From: Gammaproteobacteria bacterium
GTDB taxonomy: Bacteria > Pseudomonadota > Gammaproteobacteria > HK1
DNA: 27,759 nt
Reading direction: 5' to 3'
Assembly (NCBI GenBank): GCA_022822245.1
Contig: JAJECB010000315.1
Location: forward strand, 1-27,759
Position numbers and translations under genes: made by a program. Below the pieces are notes generated by a model, which had not been told where the DNA came from, made no database searches, and saw nothing but the letters and a program-made list of their open reading frames with translations. Shown one piece after another: positions 21,829 through 27,759 of this stretch. Every line of letters starts with the position of its first letter. Position 1 is the first letter of the stretch.

Positions 21829-22680
21829 TCACCACAGGTCCTGACCGGTCACCTCGATCGGTGAGCCGCTGCGCAGCCGGCGCAGGAGCCCGTCGAGTTC
21901 GTCGAGCGAGGTGAACCGGAAGGTGATGCTGCGGGTGCCGATTTCGGTCGGGCAGCCGGTGAGGTCGCCGAGCTCCTGCTCGAGGCGTACGATGTCGGGG
22001 TCCTTGCCGTGGCTGCTGGGGCTCATCGTCGCGCGGGTGAGTTCGGCCTGCGGCGCGGCGCGGTAGGCGCGGGCGAGGGCTTCTGCCTGGGTGGCGGAGA
22101 GGTGCCGTTCGACGATCTCGCGGGCGCAGGCGATCTGAGCCTCAGGTCCGGGCAGGGTGACGAGGCAGCGCGCGTGGCGGGGCCGGAGCGCTCCAGAGCG
22201 CACGAGGCGCTGCACCTCGAGGGGCAGGGTGAGCAGCCGGATGGCGTGGGAGAGGTAGGTGCGCCGATAGCCGGTCAGCGCGCTCAAGTACCGATAGGGT
22301 CGCGGGGAGGTCTTGCGCAGGCGCTCGAGCTCGGTGCTGAAAGCCTGAGCCTGTGTGATGGGGTCAACGGATGCCGTGGGCGTGGCGGGGTAGTGCTGCG
22401 CGACCAGGGCCTGGGCTTCCTCGTTGCTCAAGCCTTCCATCACGGTGACGGGCAGCGCCGGCAGCGCGCAGGCGCGCGCTGCGTCCCAGACTTGCGGATA
22501 TGCAAGGACTTCGTAGGTGTCGTCGCCGAGAGGGCGCACCGGGAGGGGGACGACGACGCCTTCGGCCGCGACGTGGCGGCGGAGCTCAGGCGAACTCGAG
22601 GGCGAGAACCCCGTCGGCGCACGGGGACTCACCACCAGCGCGTCGGGGCTCAGCGTGGTCGTGACCGGCGGGGTGGCCAT
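21829..22680 (-). CDS. ParB/KorB-like DNA-binding protein
   Basis: 283 residues from ATG 22680; the frame continues to 23049, but that extension crosses a structured non-coding repeat. The N-terminal part has a ParB-like fold (VVVPLPVRPLGDDTYEVLAY; ALPVTVMEGLSNEEAQALVA). The middle is the helix-turn-helix region: DPITQAQAFSTELERL, SALTGYRRTYLSHAIRLLTLP, LRPRHARCLVTLPG, a pattern shared by ParB/Spo0J and KorB. The C-terminus (ITFRFTSLDELDGLLRRLRS) is a likely dimer domain. It is convergent with the parA operon, 9 nt apart. A 14-bp palindrome ~100 bp upstream is a good candidate binding site. It may be a global regulator of the element or a second partition protein. Confidence 0.75.
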   Translation of the reverse strand: MATPPVTTTLSPDALVVSPRAPTGFSPSSSPELRRHVAAEGVVVPLPVRPLGDDTYEVLAYPQVWDAARACALPALPVTVMEGLSNEEAQALVAQHYPATPTASVDPITQAQAFSTELERLRKTSPRPYRYLSALTGYRRTYLSHAIRLLTLPLEVQRLVRSGALRPRHARCLVTLPGPEAQIACAREIVERHLSATQAEALARAYRAAPQAELTRATMSPSSHGKDPDIVRLEQELGDLTGCPTEIGTRSITFRFTSLDELDGLLRRLRSGSPIEVTGQDLW

Positions 22681-22780
22681 CGGCGTGCAGGAGGAGGGCG
22701 TATTGCCCCAATCAGGCGGTGGAGGGGCTTGCGTCAAATGTTTCGCACGGCGGGACAAAGAGCATTCTCGCAGAGTGTGT

Positions 22781-22794
22781 GTGTCCCGGGACAC
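22781..22794. promoter_or_regulatory. 14-bp perfect palindrome upstream of the ParB/KorB-like gene
   Basis: GTGTCCCGGGACAC, about 100 bp before the ATG at 22680, in a gene-free stretch that also carries TTTCGCACRG twice (22741 and 22799). ParB and KorB proteins bind palindromes of about this size. It may be an autoregulatory operator or a parS-like site. No other copy was seen in the window. Confidence 0.5.
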
Positions 22795-22850
22795 GCGAAT
22801 TTCGCACAGGGAAGTCTGGATCGGAAGCCGGCGGGGAGGGTGGTTGATCC

Positions 22851-23010
22851 CGCAGCCTGGATGCGAAGTGTGGCGGCGCACAGGGCCCCCGGCGATGCCT
22901 TGCCCGTCCCGAGGGGCTTGGGCACGATCGTCGCCGGGAGGCGCGCATCGTCGCGTCTCCGTCCCGGAGGAACCGGGCGTATGCGCGCCTCTGGCGGCGA
23001 GGGGGTTCGA
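22851..23010 (-). repeat. Structured inverted-repeat element, copy 2
   Basis: Similar to 20351-20506 in reverse orientation. On the minus strand it forms perfect helices: GGCGCGCAT/ATGCGCGCC (22989-22981 with 22948-22940), CCCGG/CCGGG (22977-22963), CCCGGCGA/TCGCCGGG (22938-22931 with 22895-22888) and an inner TGCCC/GGGCA. The match to copy 1 includes several base-pair changes that keep pairing. Lies between the ParB/KorB-like gene and the primase gene. Function unknown. Confidence 0.55.
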
Positions 23011-23130
23011 TTCGGGGTCGTGCCAGAGCGAAGCAGGCGGAATCCCCATGCTTTGGTTTCACGTCGGCATTCCGACCGATAGAAGTAAGGAAAGGCAGGC
23101 CGGAACGATTCTCACCAGGGAGACCGGACC

Positions 23131-24114
23131 ATGCCCAGGAATCTTCAATCGCTGCCGGAGCTCAAGCGCCAGCTCGCCGACTGCGCGGAGCTCGTCTGCC
23201 GCCACTACCTGTCGGCGGGCGAGAAGACCGGTAACTACTGGCGGGTCGGCGACATCGACAACACCCCCGGCCGCTCCATGTTCGTCGGCCTCTCCGGCCC
23301 CCACGCAGGACACTGGAGCGACCACGAAATACACGGCGATCTCCTCGACATCATCGTTCATCACGAGGGCGGCTTCGGCCGCGCCTGCCGCGCCGCCCGT
23401 CTGCTCCTCGGAAGCCCTCAGGCACTCACGGCTCCCAGGCCTCGTCGCGATCCCACGAATGAGCACCTCTTCGCCGCGCGACGAAACTTCGACAGCGCAC
23501 AGCCCCTGCGCGGGACGCTCGGCGCTCGCTACCTCGCCTCCCGGGGAATCACCTCACCGCGGGCTACCCGGGCTCTGCGCTTCCTGCCGAGCGCGGCCTA
23601 CCGCGACGGCGAGCGCTGGCAGCACTACCCTGCGCTCATCGGCGCCTTCACCGACGAAGAAGGCACCTTCCTCGGTATCCTGCGCACCTATCTCGATCCC
23701 CATTGTCCCGACAAGGCTTCGGTGAAGGATCCCCGACGCACGCTCGCGCGAGTCGCCGGCGGGGCGATTCGCTTCGGCGATGTCGGGGACACGATCGCAG
23801 TAGGGGAGGGGATCGAGACCATGTTATCGGTTCAGGCCGCTTGTCCGAAGCTCCCCGTCGCGGCCTGCTCCGGAGACAAGCTCCTCGCGCAGTGGCGCCC
23901 GTCAGCGCGGCATCGCAAGGTTCTCATTGCCCACGACGCCGACCCTGCGGGGGAACGCGCTGCCCGCAAGCTCGCCGACCGGCTGTGCGCGCGCGACATC
24001 CGAGTGGCCCTCGCAATGCCTATCGGGGGCGACTTCAACGACGATCTGCGCGCTGTAGGCCCTCGCCGCTTGCAGCGCCACCTTGCCGGCGCGTTGAGGA
24101 GCCTTCAGGGCTGA
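23131..24114 (+). CDS. Toprim-domain DNA primase-like protein
   Basis: 327 residues. The N-terminal third (LKRQLADCAELVCRHYLSAG, NYWRVGDIDNTPGRSM, then GHWSDHEIHGDLLDIIVHHE) matches the zinc-free N-terminal region of plasmid/ICE primase-like proteins. Toprim motifs: TIAVGEGIETMLSV (catalytic Glu) and KVLIAHDADPAGERAAR (DxD), in the right order and spacing. It lacks a helicase domain. ATG 23131 has GGGAG upstream. It probably primes element replication or acts after DNA transfer. It is followed by ParB-like gene 24206 in the same direction, separated by hairpins. Confidence 0.85.
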   Translation: MPRNLQSLPELKRQLADCAELVCRHYLSAGEKTGNYWRVGDIDNTPGRSMFVGLSGPHAGHWSDHEIHGDLLDIIVHHEGGFGRACRAARLLLGSPQALTAPRPRRDPTNEHLFAARRNFDSAQPLRGTLGARYLASRGITSPRATRALRFLPSAAYRDGERWQHYPALIGAFTDEEGTFLGILRTYLDPHCPDKASVKDPRRTLARVAGGAIRFGDVGDTIAVGEGIETMLSVQAACPKLPVAACSGDKLLAQWRPSARHRKVLIAHDADPAGERAARKLADRLCARDIRVALAMPIGGDFNDDLRAVGPRRLQRHLAGALRSLQG

Positions 24115-24120
24115 ATGCAA

Positions 24121-24198
24121 CCCTCGCCAAGGAAGGCGAGGGGGCTCCTGGTGATCGGCAGCAACGCTGCCGAGTCCCCGACATCTACTCACCAGGAG
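24121..24198 (+). promoter_or_regulatory. Nested hairpins that can mask the downstream RBS
   Basis: Three perfect stems in 78 nt: CCCTCGCC/GGCGAGGG (24121-24128, 24135-24142), TCGGCAGC/GCTGCCGA (24155-24162, 24166-24173) and an outer CTCCTGGTGA/TCACCAGGAG (24145-24154, 24189-24198). The 3' arm of the outer stem contains AGGAG, the Shine-Dalgarno of the gene at 24206, so the fold would hide it. The first hairpin, right after the primase stop, has no U-tract. Structure is direct; translational control is inferred. Confidence 0.55.
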
Positions 24199-24205
24199 AT
24201 CTTCA

Positions 24206-26260
24206 ATGGACTTCGCCTTGCAATCCGTCGCGCTCTCGCGGCTCTTCATCTCCCCCAACAACCCGCGCAAGACTCCGCCGACCGAGCAGGAACGCGCCGC
24301 CATGGCCGCTTCCCTCGCATCCGGCGGCCTCATCTATCCCCTTATCCTCGACCCCCAGGACGACACCGCCGAGAAGTTCGGCGTGGTCGCCGGGGGCCGC
24401 CGACTCATCGGCTTCCAGGACCTCGCCGCAGAGGGCCGCATTCCCGCCGATCATCCCATTCCCTGCTACACCCTTCCGCAGGGCACCGATCCCACCGAGA
24501 TCGGGCTCATCGAGAACACTATCCGGGCCGCACTGCATCCGGCCGACCAGTTCGAGAGCTTTCGCCAACTCGCAGAGAAGGGCATGGATCTCACCACCAT
24601 CGCGGAGCGATTCAGCGTCAGCCGGCGCACGGTCGAGAAGCGGCTCCTGCTCGCCCGGGTCGCACCGGAACTCCTCGAGGCCTACCGGCGCGATGCAATG
24701 AGTCTCAAGGCGCTCGAAGCCTTCACCCTGAGTGCCGACCACGATCAGCAGCGCCGCGTCTGGGAAGCCGCTCAGCAGCACGGCGACTGGAACGACTACC
24801 GTGCGCGCTTCATCCACAACGCCCTCACCCACGAGCGCATGCCGGCTACCCACCCGATCGCGCGCTACGCGACGATAAAGAAATACAAGGCCGCCGGCGG
24901 GCGCATCAGCCAGGACCTCTTCGCGGAAAGAGCCAACGACACCTACCTCGACGACGTCGGCGTCGTGATGCGGGTGGCGACGGAACGCCTCGAGAGGCAC
25001 GCCAAGCGGCTGCGAAAGCAGTGGAGCTGGGTGCTGACCAGCACCGAGCCGACGGACTATCGCGTGCTGGAGCGCTACGGCCGGATCGAAACCCAGCCCA
25101 CGCAGGAGGAGGCCGCTCGTCTCGCCGCGATCGAGGACCGGCTCGACGAGATCTATAACGCAGACGACCTCACCCGCGAGCTCAGGGAAGAGGCCGACAG
25201 CCTGCGGGAGGAGGCGGGCTCCATACGCCAGAGCGTCTCCGAGCGTCCCCTCGATGACGAGGCCCGCTCGAAGTCGGGCTGTCTCATCACCATTGAGCAC
25301 GGTGGGCGCGCCCGCGTGCACGAAGGACTGGTACGTGCGGAAGATCTCCCGCTGATGAACCCCGCCAAGGGCAGCGGCACCGCCGAGGCGCCCTACATGC
25401 CGCACAACGCGAAGACCGCGAAGTTCTACAGCGACGCCCACTCCGATCTCCTTCGCTGCGTGCGCACCACCGCGGTGCAGGCGAAGCTCGCCCGCGACTT
25501 CGACGTTGCGTTCGACCTCATCCTGTACGAGCTCGCGAGCCAGCTTCTGCCCCATCGCAGTCCCTCAGGCTCCCAACGGGCGCTCTCCATTACGGTCTCG
25601 CCGACCACCGCGCTCCCGGGCATCGACCGCGACGAGGGCTACGCAGAAGCCACTGCGCCGCATCGCGACCTGGTGGAGGAGAGCGAATCCACTCTCCCGG
25701 TGCACTGCGTCGAGAACGATGCCAGCGACGTCGACTTCACGGCGCTTGCCCACCTCGAGCCCGAACAGAAACGGGCGGTCTTCTCCTACTGTGTATCACG
25801 CCTCGTCCCGCACCAGCTCTCCTTCGACGCTCGCGCCACCGCAGCGCTCGAGACGGCCATCGAGCGACTCGACATCGAGCCGCACGTTGTCTTCCGGCCG
25901 ACCGAGCGCCTGTTCTGGTCGCGCCTGCGAAAGCGGCAGATCCTCATCATCGCCGACGAGGTAATCGGTGCCGCCTGGGTGGAGAAGCACCGCCGAGATC
26001 GCAAGAGCGATCTCGCGGTCTTCATGGAGCAGGCCTTTCGCGATCCTTCCGCCGATCCCGATGTCCCCGCCGAAGCCCACGAGCGCATCCTCGGCTGGTG
26101 CATTCCCGGCTTTCGTGCCTTCGGCCCCGATCCCATGGAGCCGGCCGACGAGTCCGAGACGGCCGAAGAGGGCGCATCTTCTGACGCGGAGCGCGCGGAT
26201 CCCCAGGCCACCGGCGCCCACGAAGAGGGTGCCGAGATACCGGCCTTTCTCGAGGACTGA
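24206..26260 (+). CDS. Large ParB/RepB/Spo0J-domain protein (ParB nuclease type)
   Basis: 684 residues. The N-terminal ParBc domain holds SRLFISPNNPRK, VVAGGRRLIGF (the GERR-box position) and LIENTIRAALHPADQFESFR (the ENxxR box); a helix-turn-helix follows at about 132-152 (LTTIAERFSVSRRTVEKRLL). The remaining ~500 residues include a long helical stretch (LREEADSLREEAGSIRQ) and a C-terminal piece RILGWCIPGFRAFGPDP. Such long ParBs occur on plasmids and integrative elements; some have nuclease activity, which I cannot judge here. ATG 24206 has AGGAG at 24194-24198. Its RBS lies in a hairpin. The tail is Glu/Asp/Ala-rich. It is the second ParB-type protein in the window. Confidence 0.85.
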   Translation: MDFALQSVALSRLFISPNNPRKTPPTEQERAAMAASLASGGLIYPLILDPQDDTAEKFGVVAGGRRLIGFQDLAAEGRIPADHPIPCYTLPQGTDPTEIGLIENTIRAALHPADQFESFRQLAEKGMDLTTIAERFSVSRRTVEKRLLLARVAPELLEAYRRDAMSLKALEAFTLSADHDQQRRVWEAAQQHGDWNDYRARFIHNALTHERMPATHPIARYATIKKYKAAGGRISQDLFAERANDTYLDDVGVVMRVATERLERHAKRLRKQWSWVLTSTEPTDYRVLERYGRIETQPTQEEAARLAAIEDRLDEIYNADDLTRELREEADSLREEAGSIRQSVSERPLDDEARSKSGCLITIEHGGRARVHEGLVRAEDLPLMNPAKGSGTAEAPYMPHNAKTAKFYSDAHSDLLRCVRTTAVQAKLARDFDVAFDLILYELASQLLPHRSPSGSQRALSITVSPTTALPGIDRDEGYAEATAPHRDLVEESESTLPVHCVENDASDVDFTALAHLEPEQKRAVFSYCVSRLVPHQLSFDARATAALETAIERLDIEPHVVFRPTERLFWSRLRKRQILIIADEVIGAAWVEKHRRDRKSDLAVFMEQAFRDPSADPDVPAEAHERILGWCIPGFRAFGPDPMEPADESETAEEGASSDAERADPQATGAHEEGAEIPAFLED

Positions 26261-26278
26261 ACACTTCCTCGCCAATCA

Positions 26279-26310
26279 CCCGCCCCTTGACCAAGGGGCG
26301 GGTTTCCCTT
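26279..26310 (+). terminator. Rho-independent terminator after the large ParB gene
   Basis: CCCGCCCCTT/AAGGGGCGGG (26279-26288, 26293-26302), 10-bp stem with loop GACC, followed by TTTCCCTTCTTT. It ends the primase/ParB transcription unit. Confidence 0.88.
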
Positions 26311-26365
26311 CTTTCAACCGGAGTCATGGGGACTCACATCGACAACTGGACGGGGTTGGAGTGAG

Positions 26366-27140
26366 ATGCACGGGAACATTACCTGTCGGTTGATTCCGGG
26401 CACTCCTGAGCGGCCTCGGCGCCTGGCGAGCACGGCCGGCGCGTGCCGGTATGTGTGGAATCGCGAGGCGATGCAGGCCTGGCGCGAGGTCGCCGGGGAG
26501 AAGCCCGCGGTATCGTTCTACAGCCCCGGGAAGCGGTTCACGCAGCGTCGCCGGGAGACACCCCGGCTCCAGGAGCTGCCCTTCGCGCCAATGCGCTGCA
26601 CCCTGAAGCGCCAGGCCGACGCATGGCAGCGGGCCTTTGCCGGGGGCGGCTTTCCACGCTTTCGCTCTCGGCGCGGTGACCACTCCATCACGCTTCCCAC
26701 CGGGACGGTGCGGCTCCGTGGAGGGAAGCTGCATTTTCCGAAGTTCGGGCCGATGGTGCTTCGTCGCCACGGGGGAGCCCATGCTCGCCGACACCGCCGG
26801 GATGGTCGTCGTCGAGTACCTGCTCACGAAGGCAATGACGGCGAGCGCGAAGGGCACGGCCGAGGCGCTGGGATGCAACGTTCGCCAGAAGGCGGGGCTC
26901 AACCGGGCCATCATCGACACCTCGTGGGGCGCCCTTCGGCGCAACCTCCAGTACAAGGTCACGGTATCCGCCGCGTACGCTTCGCAGCGCTGTCATCGAT
27001 GCGGCACCGTGAACGCCGCGAGCCGACGTACCCAACCCCGGTTCGCGTGCGTGTCGTGCGGACACGAGAGCAACGCGGACATCTTGTCTGCTTGCCGGGT
27101 GTTTTTCGGGGCGTCAGGAGAAACCGACAGGTTCTCTTAA
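26366..27140 (+). pseudogene. tnpB: TnpB (IS200/IS605 OrfB) with an internal deletion and frame change
   Basis: ATG 26366 with GGAG begins RLIPGTPERPRRLASTAGAC and YVWNREAM, the TnpB N-terminal region, and the frame runs to VLRRHGG (~26775). The other frame then gives DTAGMVVVEYLLTKAMTASA and on to RCHRCGTV...CVSCGHESNADI, the C-terminal zinc finger and last RuvC Asp. The middle ~130 residues, with the first RuvC Asp, are gone, so nuclease activity is lost. The residue after the RuvC Glu reads Tyr where EDL is usual. No tnpA is present. TnpB normally acts with an RNA from its 3' end. Confidence 0.8.
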
Positions 27141-27235
27141 CACGCTGATAAACATCATGTTTTTGGCTCCTTTGGTGTCGCGGCAATACGCTGCATCGCA
27201 GCGAAAATCCCGTACACCGAAGAGTAGGAAAATAC
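27141..27235. other. Short AT-richer gap before the integrase, possible IS end or att site
   Basis: Between the tnpB stop and the integrase RBS (TAGGAAAA). It may include the right end of the tnpB element (whose guide-RNA region would overlap this) or the integrase control region. I see no perfect repeat that would mark an attachment site. Confidence 0.3.
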
Positions 27236-27759
27236 ATGATCTCTCCCGGAAAAAGACACTCCGTTCGCCTGTGCGCCACCTTCGTCAGGACCGTCAACGT
27301 TCCCGGCCGGTACGGAGACGGGTACGGCGGGCTCGGACTGAGCCTGCGGGTCACGCCCCGCAAGTCCGGCGGCCTGTCCAAGACCTGGGCGCAGGCCATC
27401 TCCCCCAACGGCACCAAGACCAGCCTCGGCCTCGGATCCTACCCCGTGGTCACCCTCGCCATGGCCCGCGAGCGTGCGCTCGCCAACGCGCGCACCATCG
27501 CCGAGGGCCGCGACCCCCGGCGGCGCATGCGCCAGATGCCCACCTTCGCGCAGGCCAATGAGACGGTCCTCGCGATCCACGCCGAGCACTGGAAGAGCGA
27601 GCGCACGAAGGGCCAGTGGCACGCCAGCATGCGCGATTACGTCCTGCCGCGCCTCGCGCGCAAGCGCGTCGACGCCGTCACCACCGCCGACGTCATGGCG
27701 GTGCTGCTGCCGATCTGGTCCACCAAGCGCGTGACCGCCGGGCGGGTACGCCAGCGCAT
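27236..27759 (+). CDS. Tyrosine-type site-specific integrase, 3' end off the right edge
   Basis: ATG 27236 with AGGAA upstream opens a frame to the window end (174 codons). KRHSVRLCATFVRTVNVPGR, then GGLGLSLRVTPRKSGGLSKT and on to WAQAISPNGTKTSLGLGSYP is an arm-type (DUF4102-like) N-terminal domain, followed by VVTLAMARERALANARTIAEG. The core-binding domain begins at FAQANETVLAIHAEHWKSER and continues to YVLPRLARKRVDAVTTADVM. The catalytic Arg-His-Arg-Tyr part lies outside. Integrases of this type insert plasmid-like elements at tRNA or similar sites, so this may mark the element's edge. Confidence 0.88.
   Translation, partial: MISPGKRHSVRLCATFVRTVNVPGRYGDGYGGLGLSLRVTPRKSGGLSKTWAQAISPNGTKTSLGLGSYPVVTLAMARERALANARTIAEGRDPRRRMRQMPTFAQANETVLAIHAEHWKSERTKGQWHASMRDYVLPRLARKRVDAVTTADVMAVLLPIWSTKRVTAGRVRQR

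Noticed and set aside
22681..23049. N-terminal extension of the ParB/KorB-like protein
   Set aside because: It covers the structured repeat and the palindrome and has no RBS; similar peptide text appears in the other repeat copy only because the DNA is repeated.

Overview
The window is GC-rich bacterial DNA, proteobacterial in style (possibly a gammaproteobacterium; lineage is inference only). It reads as an accessory element: an integrated plasmid or integrative element with its own replication and partition genes, a thin (type IVb, IncI1 R64-like) pilus operon, insertion sequences, decayed toxin-antitoxin modules and a tyrosine integrase at the right edge. No core metabolic gene, tRNA, rRNA or CRISPR array is visible.

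Left region, 1-16318, minus strand: a pil operon read right to left as pilN (secretin lipoprotein), pilO, an exported 436-aa protein of unknown function, a DsbA-fold protein without its CxxC, pilP, pilQ (ATPase), pilR (inner-membrane platform), pilS (major prepilin) and two PilV-like minor prepilins, the last running off the left edge. pilL, pilM, pilT and pilU are not in the window. At five junctions of this operon sit short plus-strand genes: a mazEF pair and five small coiled-coil genes, four of them with a membrane segment (two are tandem duplicates). One coiled-coil gene is split by a complete IS21-family element with a 5-bp target duplication; removing it restores a 73-aa frame exactly. 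The pil genes just downstream of these cassettes have weak or missing ribosome-binding sites. In the pilS case the RBS and ATG appear stranded on the far side of mazEF.

Middle region, 16319-20840, plus strand: a frameshifted higBA pair, a RepC-type replication initiator with a likely antisense RNA over its leader (TTGACA-17-TAGCAT promoter, rho-independent terminator) and an AT-rich, DnaA-box-like stretch inside repC that may be oriV. A broken nucleotidyltransferase (DUF6036-like) and its upstream ORF follow.

Right region, 20351-27759: a partition locus (ParA plus a ribbon-helix-helix partner) with repeated ACTAGT-centred sites, a divergent ParB/KorB-like gene with a 14-bp palindrome upstream, a Toprim primase-like gene, a large ParB-nuclease-domain protein behind nested hairpins that can mask its Shine-Dalgarno sequence, an internally deleted tnpB and the start of the integrase. 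A ~150-bp structured sequence occurs twice in opposite orientation, on either side of the partition genes.

The replication, partition and integrase genes would maintain the element, and the thin pilus would act in mating-pair contact or attachment. The small plus-strand cassettes spread through the pil operon are the most unusual feature.
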